A stretch of DNA of 64,000 bases from Shewanella psychromarinicola. Lineage in GTDB: Bacteria; Pseudomonadota; Gammaproteobacteria; Enterobacterales; Shewanellaceae. Below are positions 46,362-54,822 of this stretch, piece after piece. The notes beneath the pieces are model-generated. The model had not been told where the DNA came from and did not search any database. It saw only the letters and a program-made list of their open reading frames with translations. The number at the start of each line of letters is the position of its first letter. Within the stretch, counting starts at the first letter, position 1. Made by a program: the position numbers and the translations under genes. Where the stretch lies: assembly GCF_003855155.1 (NCBI RefSeq), contig NZ_CP034073.1, positions 372,001 through 436,000 on the forward strand. The letters are read 5' to 3'.

Positions 46362-49300
46362 GTGAAGACAAAATTAGCCCTAGCCATTTCAGCTGCACTG
46401 ATATCAAGTGCTACTTATGCGAATACACAATATAGCTCTAACCAAGCAGGCATTGAACTTCTGTCAGCTGAAAAAAACAACAAACCAGTGGTCAAATATA
46501 ACAGCGTCGTAGCTCCTCAACGTTATATTGTCGAATTAGCGTCGCCTGCAATTGCAAAATATCAAGGTGGAATTTCCACTTTAGTCTCAACAGCGGTTAA
46601 AGACAAAAACAGCAAACTAGACATTCAATCAGCTCCAGTTAAAAGCTATGCATCTCATCTGAAGGCCGAACAAGCTGCATTTACAAAAGCCCTTTCAAAG
46701 GTTGCTTCAAATGCTAAAGTTGAGCGTCAATTTAAGACATTATTTAACGGTGTAACTATTGTTGGTCAAGGATTAACCGTTGAACAGATTATGGCTATTC
46801 CAGGGGTTATATCTGTCTATCCTGAAGCTATGTACAGCACTAACATGGATGCTTCACATGAAATAATTAACAGCGAAGCGATGTGGAATGCTGTTGAGGG
46901 CATGGAAAATGCTGGTAAAGGTATTCGTGTTGCCATTATTGATGGTGGTATTCGTCCTGAAAACCCAATGTTCTCAGGAGAAGGTTTTGCCGCTCCTACA
47001 GCTATGATGCCAACTGATGACTACTGCTCAACTGTGGATAGTTCATTTTGTAACGATAAACTCATTGTTGCACGTTGGTCACAGCCTACATTCCCTGTAT
47101 GTGCAGATGAATACATGAGCCCATTAGGGTTTGGTGGTCACGGAACTCACGTTGCAGGTACTGCTGTTGGTAATAAAGTAGAAACAACATTTAAAGGCAT
47201 TGACGTTACATTATCGGGCGTCGCTCCAGCCGCGTATTTAATGGCATACAAAGCACTTTATTCTACAGAAGACTGTAGTGGTGGCAGTGGTTCTAACATC
47301 ATGCTGATGGAAGCATTAGAACATGCCGTTAATGATGGCGCTGATGTTATTAACAATTCATGGGGTGGTGGCGCTGGCGCAGATCCTTCAAGTAGCCCAT
47401 ACAAAACAATGTTTGAAGCTGCAGAAGCTGCAGGTGTTGTGGTTGTAAGTGCCGCTGGCAATGATGGTAGCGCCCCTAAAACGGTAGGTTGCCCTGGTTG
47501 TATTGAGTCAGGTATTACAGTTGCTAACAGCACGACAGGCCGTTACTTTGCTAACAGCTTTAATACTGGTGGTGATGATTTATTAGCGATTCCTGGATCA
47601 GATACCATCATTGATATGGACATCTCTGGACCAGTTATTGCTGCATTTAATATTGATGCTGAAAACGCTGAAGGTTGTGATGTATTTGCTGCAGACTCAT
47701 TTAAAGATGGTATTGCACTAATTTCACGTGGCATTTGTAACTTTAGTGACAAAGTGACTAACGCTGAAGCTGCTGGCGCAACTGCCGTTGTTGTTTATAA
47801 CAACCGTACTGGTGCACCTATCCCAATGTCAGTACCGGGTATTACCTTCCCATCAGTTATGATTTCCCAAGATGACGGCATGGCGATTCTAGATTCAATG
47901 GGAGACAGTGCGACTCAAGGTACTATTGGCGCTGAAATTAAGCGTATTATGGTTAGTGGTCTTGCCGATACAATCAATCAGTCTAGCTCTCGTGGTCCAA
48001 ATGGCAATGAGAACATTCTTAAGCCTGATCTAGCGGCTCCAGGAACTAACATTTTATCGGCTTTCTCACCTGATGACGGTGGAGAAGACTTTAATATGAT
48101 TACTGGTACGAGTATGGCTAGCCCACATGTTGCAGGTGCTGCTGCACTTTTAAGTCAACTACATCCTACATGGTCAGCAATTGATATTAAAACAGCGCTG
48201 ACATCAACATCTAAAATAGATGGGATTTTAGATGACGACGCATCTACACCGGCAACACCTTTTGCCATGGGTGCAGGTCGTATGGATCTCGATGCAGCAG
48301 CAAAAGCAGTATTAACGTTTGATAAGCCTTCTATCGCTGCTGACTCGTGTGTAGGTATCTGTACATTTACTCGTACGGTTTACAATAAAAGTGATGAAAA
48401 ATCATCTTGGGCACTTTCTGCAAGTTCTGATGCTGCAGGCCTAATGATTTCACCAACAACGCTTGAACTTGAAGCCGGTGCATCTGCAACCTTCACCGTC
48501 ACTGTTGATTCAACATTCAGTGAATATGGTGAGTGGATATTCGGTAATGTCATGATCTCTAGCACTGAAGGTAAGCAGAATGCTCATCTTCCATTGGCGG
48601 TACTCGCTAAAGAGTCAAGTGATTCATCATTAATCTCAGCGTTTACAACTGACACTGATATTTCTGTTGCTGATCCTTTCACAATAAAATCTGTTGTGAA
48701 TAACACTATGTTTGAAAACACGGTAACTCTGACGGCTACGACTCCTAAAGGCACTAAGCTTACATCAAAAGATGATGTATCTGTGGTCCTGAACGGCGCC
48801 TCGCAAAATGGTCTATCTGTTGATGAAAAAACTGGCGTAGTCACTTGGGTTGGTTCAATGGACTTACCTGAAATGGTCACGACTAGTGGCACAGGTACAT
48901 ATCCTAATATTACCGCTCTTGGCTTAAGTCAAACACCTGCTTGTTTAGACGGTTGTGATGAAACTTCATTTGTATTTAACGTACCGGCATTTAAATACAA
49001 TGGACAAACTTATACCGCAATTACTATTTCGGATAACGGCATAGTCATTCCTGGTAATAGTTCAACAGCAGGCACTTATGCTAATAAAGAACTACCTGAT
49101 AGCTCAAATCCAAATAATATCCTTGCACCATTCTGGTCAGATTTTGATTTAAGTGATGGTACAGTTGGCGATACTGGTGGTGGAGCAATATCTCTTGGTG
49201 TCGTGAGCACTGGAACAGCTTCATTCTTAGTTGTTGAATGGAATGATGCGCAACTTTGGAACGATGCTTCTGGAGATAAATACAGCTTCAGCGTGTGGTT

Positions 49301-50225
49301 AAAAACGGGCGATACTGAAGAAGTCACGTTTAACTACTTCGATATTCCTGGTATGCCAGCTAACGTAACCATTGGCGCTGAAAACATCAGTGGTAGCATA
49401 GGTACAACTCATTACTTTAACGGTGTAGGCACATCTGTTACCAATGATGACTGGGTTGAAGTAAGATCAACTACTGCAGGTAGTGTTGAGCTTGCTTATA
49501 AAGCAATGGTTACTGAGTTTAGCTTCGGCCAAGCTGACGCCCCTTCACTTGATGAAGATACTTCTATGGAAGGTAATGTATTAGATAATGATACTAAGCC
49601 AGACCAAAAGGTCGCTCGTACTCAAGTAACCGGTGATGGCATGACAGCTAAGGCTCAACGCTTAATCGATGTGTCTCCTGTTGGACAATTAGACACTGTT
49701 GTTCTTGTTGATGAAGTGACTAATGGTGAACTCACCTTAGCAGCAGATGGTGCATTCACTTATACACCAACAGCAGACTTTACTGGCACGGATACATTCT
49801 CTTATACATCAACTGATGAAGAAGGGAATTTGAGCACGCCTACACAAGTTGTTATTACGGTAAATAACGTTAATGATGCTCCAACGGTTGCGCCTTCAGG
49901 AATGAATAGCGCTGGTGGATTCGTAGTAACAGCAAAAGCAAATGGTAAAGACATCGATGGTGATGCTTTAACTTATAATTGGGTTCAAACTGGTGGTAAG
50001 AGTGTTAGCTTTACCAACGGTGGTCCATCAATTCTGTTTACTGCTCCAGTTGGTGATGACACCTTCACGTTTACCGTAACCGCATCAGACGGTGAAATGA
50101 CAAGTGCACCGGGTACAGCAACCATTAATATCAACGAGGAAGTAGAGCAATCTTCTGGTGGTTCTATGGGTTGGTTAACGGCACTATTACTACCATTAGC
50201 TGCATTACGTCGTCGTAAGCACTAA
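46362..50225 (+). CDS. Secreted subtilisin-like serine protease with GlyGly-CTERM tail
   Basis: 1287 residues from the GTG at 46362 (AAGGAAGAAG just upstream); an in-frame GTG at 46335 is less likely. Order: signal peptide (LALAISAALISSATYA), I9-type propeptide (RYIVELASP), S8 catalytic domain with Asp in VAIIDGG, His in GGHGTHVAG and Ser in GTSMASPHVAG, a PA domain inserted between His and Ser (about 430-530), a fibronectin-like domain, a lectin/jelly-roll-like region, a cadherin/VCBS-like repeat (SMEGNVLDND...GTDTFSYTSTDEEGN) and a PKD-like domain. The tail GGSMGWLTALLLPLAALRRR is a GlyGly-CTERM signal, pointing to rhombosortase processing after type II secretion. It is a large extracellular or surface protease for protein breakdown. 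Confidence 0.93.
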   Translation: MKTKLALAISAALISSATYANTQYSSNQAGIELLSAEKNNKPVVKYNSVVAPQRYIVELASPAIAKYQGGISTLVSTAVKDKNSKLDIQSAPVKSYASHLKAEQAAFTKALSKVASNAKVERQFKTLFNGVTIVGQGLTVEQIMAIPGVISVYPEAMYSTNMDASHEIINSEAMWNAVEGMENAGKGIRVAIIDGGIRPENPMFSGEGFAAPTAMMPTDDYCSTVDSSFCNDKLIVARWSQPTFPVCADEYMSPLGFGGHGTHVAGTAVGNKVETTFKGIDVTLSGVAPAAYLMAYKALYSTEDCSGGSGSNIMLMEALEHAVNDGADVINNSWGGGAGADPSSSPYKTMFEAAEAAGVVVVSAAGNDGSAPKTVGCPGCIESGITVANSTTGRYFANSFNTGGDDLLAIPGSDTIIDMDISGPVIAAFNIDAENAEGCDVFAADSFKDGIALISRGICNFSDKVTNAEAAGATAVVVYNNRTGAPIPMSVPGITFPSVMISQDDGMAILDSMGDSATQGTIGAEIKRIMVSGLADTINQSSSRGPNGNENILKPDLAAPGTNILSAFSPDDGGEDFNMITGTSMASPHVAGAAALLSQLHPTWSAIDIKTALTSTSKIDGILDDDASTPATPFAMGAGRMDLDAAAKAVLTFDKPSIAADSCVGICTFTRTVYNKSDEKSSWALSASSDAAGLMISPTTLELEAGASATFTVTVDSTFSEYGEWIFGNVMISSTEGKQNAHLPLAVLAKESSDSSLISAFTTDTDISVADPFTIKSVVNNTMFENTVTLTATTPKGTKLTSKDDVSVVLNGASQNGLSVDEKTGVVTWVGSMDLPEMVTTSGTGTYPNITALGLSQTPACLDGCDETSFVFNVPAFKYNGQTYTAITISDNGIVIPGNSSTAGTYANKELPDSSNPNNILAPFWSDFDLSDGTVGDTGGGAISLGVVSTGTASFLVVEWNDAQLWNDASGDKYSFSVWLKTGDTEEVTFNYFDIPGMPANVTIGAENISGSIGTTHYFNGVGTSVTNDDWVEVRSTTAGSVELAYKAMVTEFSFGQADAPSLDEDTSMEGNVLDNDTKPDQKVARTQVTGDGMTAKAQRLIDVSPVGQLDTVVLVDEVTNGELTLAADGAFTYTPTADFTGTDTFSYTSTDEEGNLSTPTQVVITVNNVNDAPTVAPSGMNSAGGFVVTAKANGKDIDGDALTYNWVQTGGKSVSFTNGGPSILFTAPVGDDTFTFTVTASDGEMTSAPGTATININEEVEQSSGGSMGWLTALLLPLAALRRRKH

Positions 50226-50263
50226 TAATAGTAATCATTAATTTGGCCTTGCCAAAATGATGT

Positions 50264-50295
50264 AAAAAAACCAGCTGTTAACAGCTGGTTTTTTT
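50264..50295. terminator. Bidirectional terminator
   Basis: AAAAAAACCAGCTGTTA with its reverse complement forms a perfect stem flanked by A and T runs, between the convergent subtilase gene and the gene at 50328. Confidence 0.93.
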
Positions 50296-50327
50296 ATTGG
50301 CTAAAGCAATAGACTTTATAAGGTTAG

Positions 50328-51026
50328 TTATTCATTTTCATCCGATTCATCAGCATGAGCTGAGGCTTCAAACTGCTCTACATTCGCAAATTTACCGAAC
50401 CAAAAATCTGAGCTGATCATCTTAAACTGACGGGATAAGTCTTCACTTGATACTGATTCTAATTGCCACAATATCCCAGGAGCTTCTGGGAAATGGGTAC
50501 CCGTGATTTGATCTTCATATAATCGATGTAATAACGCATCGGGAGATAATCCGGATGCCAGAAGGCGGACCATAGCAGCATGCAATGACTCATCAAAAAT
50601 ATTCAAATCTTCGGCATCTGTTGCAGTAACATTAACCATAAACTCAACACCAGAAGGCTCGGCAAATACACCATTAAATGCTTCTCTCAATAATGAATAA
50701 GCACTAAAAAAACCTTCATGAAGCAAGCAGTCAGAATATTCCTCCCACATTCTGTCACCCATCATGTCATTACTTAACTGATCAATTTTACCTTCAGGCA
50801 ATTCACTGAATAAATGAGTCAAGACGATTTTAGCGGCTTCATTTGGCTCTAAATCATTTAGAGACATCATGCACATTTCTCTAAGTTCAGTAGCCTCCAT
50901 TCCTTCTAAATCATCATTTAAGCCCATAATAGCCATCAATTGAAGGTATTCTTCATTTGACCAGGCATTAGGGATCTTATTGATTTTACGAAAAGAACCA
51001 ATTTGAACATTAAATTGTGCTGGCAT
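50328..51026 (-). CDS. Conserved hypothetical acidic protein
   Basis: 232 residues, strongly acidic, no signal peptide or membrane segment. Mostly helical in appearance (LMAIMGLNDDLEGMEATELR; AKIVLTHLFSELPEGKIDQL), with an acidic tail SAHADESDENE. Preceded by AAGGAGTTTCC, a good ribosome site. I do not recognise a family. The following 51027-51400 stretch upstream is AT-rich and shows nothing. Confidence 0.7.
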   Translation of the reverse strand: MPAQFNVQIGSFRKINKIPNAWSNEEYLQLMAIMGLNDDLEGMEATELREMCMMSLNDLEPNEAAKIVLTHLFSELPEGKIDQLSNDMMGDRMWEEYSDCLLHEGFFSAYSLLREAFNGVFAEPSGVEFMVNVTATDAEDLNIFDESLHAAMVRLLASGLSPDALLHRLYEDQITGTHFPEAPGILWQLESVSSEDLSRQFKMISSDFWFGKFANVEQFEASAHADESDENE

Positions 51027-51402
51027 GGAAACTCCTTCTTATCAGCGTCAAAAAGTGACGCACATAGGACAAACTAAAGCCCCGCATGTACGATCGCAAG
51101 ACTGTATGAGAGGGAAAACAACGCACATCAGATCACACAATACCTAAAAACATATAAGATACTGATAAAAAAGGGTTTATTTAAAATATAAAATATCCAT
51201 AATTATATTAAACTTTGTTTATATGACCTTAGTTTAGCGCATAAATACAACAAATCATTTCTAGGTCATTTATATTTAGTATGTAAATTGGATTACAAAG
51301 AACAGAATTCACCTGTGATGATTTACCATTAATGTCGCGTCTTATAATCAGTCACTCGCGACATTGTTAACTTTATCAGCAATACAACCGCGGGCATCAT
51401 CC

Positions 51403-52052
51403 CTACGGCATAAAGACGCATACTCTGTAGGGTCGGCTCAAAGGAGTTTTCAAGATACACCCATATGGGTTCGTACTCTGACGGTGCTTTGGGTGCGGCA
51501 CAAAGGGAGCAACATGTAAAAAACGACTGACGTTAACATGGTATATTGGGCCATTGATGTGGATCGACTCTTGCTCATTCAAATACTGATGCTTGGTATA
51601 CCCCTTGGTCACACCCTGCCGCCAGCTTGTACTTGATAGAAACGCATTACCAGGAACGATTTACGCAGGTTGGCCAAATACATTATAGTCACGAGGCTGC
51701 AATACCGCCCCCCATTATGGCATCTATTAAGGTATCGACACTGGCCAAGTGGTTACGTAACTCATGCTAAAACAGTAATTGATTTCCCAAGCAGCCCACA
51801 TAGGCTTGCATGTTAATAGTCTAGTTACCAATATAGGTTTTTTCAACGATCCTACCAAGCGTCACTTCAGGCTCAAAACGACCGACATAGTAATGTAGAG
51901 CCACCGTATCATCTTGTTTTTTAATTTACTTAAAGCGATTACCATTTACATCATAACTAAACAAACTACTGAGACTATTACGCGCAACACTTGGCCGTTT
52001 ACCTTGGTATTTATAGCTTAACGTAACCCCATCATCTGTTAGCGTCAATGGT
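51403..52052 (-). pseudogene. Decayed RHS/YD-repeat protein, C-terminal core
   Basis: On the minus strand, broken frames show RHS landmarks in order: GVTLSYKYQGKRPSVARNSL and FSYDVNGNRF (YD repeat) near 52050-51930, then LHYYVGRFEPEVTLG and VEKTYIGN, then LRNHLASVDTLIDA, and finally KGYTKHQYLNEQESIHINGP with RFLHVAPFVPHPKHRQSTNP, the RHS-associated core that normally reads GRIYDP-x-x-GRFL-x-x-DP. Several stops and frameshifts separate the pieces and no toxin tail or full shell is left. It is a remnant of a polymorphic-toxin type gene. Confidence 0.75.
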
Positions 52053-52107
52053 AGAAGAAAATAGTGTTTACAAGGATATTAGTCATAAAATCAATAAATT
52101 AAGAGCA

Positions 52108-52145
52108 TTAAAAAGCCCCGTTCAATTAAGAACGGGGCTTTTTAA
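52108..52145 (-). terminator. Terminator of tRNA-Leu
   Basis: AAAAAGCCCCGTTC pairs with GAACGGGGCTTTTT around a six-base loop, directly downstream of the tRNA on the minus strand. Confidence 0.9.
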
Positions 52146-52149
52146 ATAA

Positions 52150-52234
52150 TGGTACCTGAGGTCGGACTCGAACCGACACGCCGCGAAGCAGGGGATTTTG
52201 AATCCCCCATGTATACCAATTTCATCACTCAGGC
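52150..52234 (-). tRNA. tRNA-Leu (anticodon CAA)
   Basis: 85 bases including an encoded CCA. Minus-strand sequence starts GCCTGAGTG and ends CTCAGGTACCA, giving a 7-bp acceptor stem with a G-T first pair. Anticodon stem-loop GGGGGATTCAAAATCCCC holds CAA; a long variable arm (TGCTTCGCGGCGTG region) marks a class II tRNA; the T-arm reads TCGGTTCGAGTCCGA. Confidence 0.93.
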
Positions 52235-52634
52235 AAAGATTTTAAGCTATTTTAGCTTTGCAAAGTAATCTGATTAGTCCAAATATCTTTGCAAAACAAT
52301 TTTAGTGAATTGACTCTTTATGACCAACACTCAAGTATTATACTTACTCAAATATCGATACTCAATGCGATTATATTTATCTGAGTATAGCCATGTCTTT
52401 AGGCTGCTACTGAGTTACTGTGCAACTCAAACCACGTATCAACAAAGTTTGTCACAATTAAGTGTTGGCGATTATACCTTTGCATTTAATAATCGCAAGC
52501 CCTTTACCTATTCTTTTCTATAAAAAACACTCAACTGCTCAAAAGTCATTCATAGTCCTAACTGAGATGAAACAGAGGTGTTTTGTGAGTTAAGAAGCAA
52601 TTTTACAAAAAAATAACATCACGACGACTAAAAA

Positions 52635-52648
52635 TTGATCAAGATCAG
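52635..52648 (+). promoter_or_regulatory. FNR-type box upstream of DUF3149 gene
   Basis: TTGATCAAGATCAG matches the FNR consensus TTGAT-N4-ATCAA with one mismatch at the last base. It lies 61 bases upstream of the start codon at 52709. CRP boxes are similar but contain GTGA/TCAC; these are absent. In Shewanella the FNR homologue is EtrA. Confidence 0.6.
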
Positions 52649-52708
52649 TATTGCGGTGTAATTTTGACTTTATGATGATCATGATTTCACATTCCGAGGA
52701 TAAATATC

Positions 52709-52840
52709 ATGGCATTTTGGTTAGATTTAATGTTTGGTAACGCTATAGGATTTCTTTCTATGATGGTGATCTTCTGTACCTTCGGAATAATGTCTTATCT
52801 AATGTGGATGTTTGTTGTGAAGTCTGCACCGACTAAGTGA
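52709..52840 (+). CDS. DUF3149-family membrane micro-protein
   Basis: 43 codons: MAFWLDLMFGNAIGFLSMMV, then one long hydrophobic helix and a short tail KSAPTK. A good ribosome site (GAGGATAAATATC) precedes the ATG. The MAFWLDLMFGN start and single membrane span fit the DUF3149 proteins of gammaproteobacteria, whose function is unknown. An FNR-type box upstream suggests induction when oxygen is low, so a role beside a respiratory complex is possible but unproven. Confidence 0.8.
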   Translation: MAFWLDLMFGNAIGFLSMMVIFCTFGIMSYLMWMFVVKSAPTK

Positions 52841-52948
52841 GTAGCTTACTAGGCTAAGTTTTTTACTGCTTATTATTCATAATCATTATGGATACTTCCT
52901 TGCGAATGATAAATTGGCGACAAAACACATGAAGTGTTTTTATGCCAG

Positions 52949-52979
52949 ATTGGGGGCTTTATAGGCCCCCATTTTTTTA
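52949..52979 (+). terminator. Terminator after the DUF3149 gene
   Basis: TGGGGGC and GCCCCCA-like arms (TGGGGGCTTTATAGGCCCCC) followed by seven T. An extra small stem (AAAACACATGAAGTGTTTT) lies just before it. Confidence 0.88.
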
Positions 52980-52997
52980 TCCACTCAGACCGACTTC

Positions 52998-53034
52998 TAA
53001 CCGCAACTAACCACAACTAACCACAACTAACCAC
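52998..53034. repeat. Four tandem copies of a 10-bp unit
   Basis: The unit CTAACCACAA (first copy CTAACCGCAA) repeats head to tail immediately downstream of the SieB-like gene on the minus strand. Short slippage repeat; no known function. Confidence 0.8.
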
Positions 53035-53038
53035 GATA

Positions 53039-53647
53039 TTAGGCTGCATGCTTGCGCGATTGAACCAAGCCATTAATAAAATGTGGTCGCGTTTTGATCA
53101 GATAATTCATTTCATCTGCACTCGGCTCACCAGCAGGTAAACGTAATACATCACGATTTAAATAATTACGTGCTTGCATAGAAATTTTGTATTCCGCCGT
53201 TGGGCCTTGTATAGCATAGTGACGTTCATTGCCTAGCATTTCGAGTATGCTAGTGTTAACTAAATTTTTAACCGCCAACTCATTTTGCGGCAAGGTTAAA
53301 ATAGTCTGCCCTTGTAAAAAAAATTCACGTAGCAAGGCTCTTTCTGCAGGATCAAGTAGTTTTACTTTTACTTCAATAGTCTCTACTGTACGTTTTTGAC
53401 GTAAATATACGATGGACTCATCGACAACAAAGGCAAAAATTTGGCTTAAAAAATAGGCCACACCAATAATTAAGCCTAAGCCAATAAACTGACCATATTC
53501 GCTAACGAGTTTGTCTAACGATAAACTCGCCAATAAATATTTAGGCGCAAACAGTAAGCTGGTGCAGGTTACGATAATCCAAGACATTACACTTACGAAC
53601 AAACGTTTACTGTTCAACATCTTAATTGTTCCTGTTTTCATTTTCAT
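53039..53647 (-). CDS. SieB-like (superinfection exclusion B family) membrane protein
   Basis: 202 residues with two membrane segments (about 15-42 and 52-75), then a cytosolic helical region (LLDPAERALLREFFLQGQTI) and winged-helix-like C-terminal part. This plan, two N-terminal membrane helices then an L-x-x-E-x-x-x-LR-x-F segment, resembles SieB proteins, which in lambdoid phages abort infection by other phages. Chromosomal relatives in Shewanella are common and their role is untested. The start at 53647 (MKMKTG) may be replaced by the ATG for MLNSKR. Assignment is from pattern memory and should be treated as tentative. Confidence 0.5.
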   Translation of the reverse strand: MKMKTGTIKMLNSKRLFVSVMSWIIVTCTSLLFAPKYLLASLSLDKLVSEYGQFIGLGLIIGVAYFLSQIFAFVVDESIVYLRQKRTVETIEVKVKLLDPAERALLREFFLQGQTILTLPQNELAVKNLVNTSILEMLGNERHYAIQGPTAEYKISMQARNYLNRDVLRLPAGEPSADEMNYLIKTRPHFINGLVQSRKHAA

Positions 53648-54046
53648 CAGTGATCACCCGCAGTGTCATATTTTTGAACTTATAGAGTTAAAGCAAAATA
53701 TATGCCATAAATTAGTAGGTAGCCTGGTATTTATGTATGTTTTCCACACTAGATTTGGCCTATCCGACTACGCTTTGAGTAAAAGTATCCCATTGAAATT
53801 AACACCATCGAAATTCACTGTAAAATCAGTATTTTGGCAGGTAAATCATCTCCATGATTTTTCATATTGAAGAAAATAGACTGATCGTTATACGATAATG
53901 AAGACAAAGCTCTATGACTCGAAAATTAACGCTTTCTATCGTATATTGAGTTGTTTTATGACTATGGTGACAACGGCTTATTAGCTCGGGAGTGATGAGT
54001 AAAGTGACCTAGGCGGAATGGACCGGGAGTTTTGGATATAGAAGTA

Positions 54047-54118
54047 GTACATATAGACCTGCTAGCAGTCGGTATATATGTCATTGATGAACGTTTTTAT
54101 CAACACCCAACGCCATAG
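54047..54118 (+). pseudogene. Fragment resembling the N-terminus of an HD-GYP protein (DUF3391)
   Basis: A 23-codon stretch reads VHIDLLAVGIYVIDERFYQH, then PTP and a stop. This resembles the start of DUF3391 domains that precede HD-GYP phosphodiesterases (L-x-VG-x-YV). No start codon and no HD-GYP domain follow. It is a probable remnant in a decayed region (53648-54822). Confidence 0.35.
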
Positions 54119-54146
54119 ATTAAGCCAATAAGCACACATAACCTAC

Positions 54147-54337
54147 ATGTCTATCCGTGATGATAGTAATCAAGAATGGCACTTTGATGAATATAAGAAA
54201 ACGGCCATCATCGAGAGGCCATTGCCCTCAATTTATACCAATAATGAAAATATTCCTGTTGCAACGCTCATCGAACAAGCCGATCTCAATGTCATTTACG
54301 ATCATTTGGAGAATAAAGCACGCAAACACTCTTTTTA
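54147..54337 (+). other. Open frame of unknown origin ahead of a microsatellite
   Basis: 64 codons from an ATG at 54147 (MSIRDDSNQEWHFDEYKKTA, then a protein-like stretch up to LENKARKHS) without a recognisable domain. The frame then enters a 15-bp tandem repeat that encodes FYSSL pentapeptides and ends soon after. Composition up to the repeat is protein-like, so this may be the surviving part of a larger broken gene rather than a functional one. Confidence 0.35.
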
Positions 54338-54441
54338 CTCTTCGTTATTCTACTCTTCGTTATTCTACTCTTCGTTATTCTACTCTTCGTTATTCTACTC
54401 TTCGTCATTCTACTCTTCGTTATTCTACTCTTCGTCATTCA
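54338..54441. repeat. Microsatellite: about seven tandem copies of a 15-bp unit
   Basis: Unit CTCTTCGTTATTCTA, seven copies with two T-to-C changes. As the unit is a multiple of three, it adds or removes FYSSL pentapeptides without frameshift in the frame entering from 54147. Contiguous copies without spacers, so not a CRISPR. Confidence 0.95.
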
Positions 54442-54539
54442 ATATCTGCCATTACTGACGCCCTAATTTGGCCTAAACGATAGTGATATTTCTACCACTA
54501 TATGTCGAAGTAACCATAAATGTTGATCAGGGGTTACCG

Positions 54540-54815
54540 TTATACCCGTTTGCTCACCCAAGCGATCAGTAACCTTATATCAATGTGTATTCTCGTGCTG
54601 TTAAACATGCTGCGCACGCGAAAACTCACATTAATGTGGTGACTGAACCCGATAGTATTCATCTGAAAATTTAAACGTAATAGCGCCGTCATTGCCAATG
54701 ATATCGCCAAAGATATTTTTGAACACATCTTCACTGCCGCTTGGCGGACTAATGTTGGTGGTTAGCGACCTACTGATATTGGTAGAAACTGAAATAGAAG
54801 CCTTAAAGGTTTAAT
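54540..54815 (+). pseudogene. Possible remnant of a sensor histidine kinase (ATPase end)
   Basis: Broken plus-strand frames read LTQAISNLIS, then in another frame VYSRAVKHAAHAKTHINVVT and EPDSIHLKI, then GAVIANDIAKDIFEHIFTAA. This order recalls the N box (NL-x-x-NA), the following beta strands, and the G1/F box (IA-x-x-IFE-x-F) of histidine kinases. At least two frameshifts or stops separate the pieces, and no glycine-rich end is left. Tentative. Confidence 0.45.
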
Positions 54816-54822
54816 AAGCATA

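Noticed and set aside
52320..52523. 67-codon plus-strand frame after tRNA-Leu
   Set aside because: No ribosome site, AT-driven composition and no recognisable pattern; it starts directly in the tRNA promoter region. Not supported as a gene.
53511..53870. 119-codon plus-strand frame overlapping the SieB-like gene start
   Set aside because: Half of it is antisense to a better gene and the rest shows no family pattern or start signal.
54338..54441. Repeats that could be taken for a CRISPR array
   Set aside because: Units are only 15 bp and contiguous, without spacers, and no cas genes are near. It is a microsatellite.
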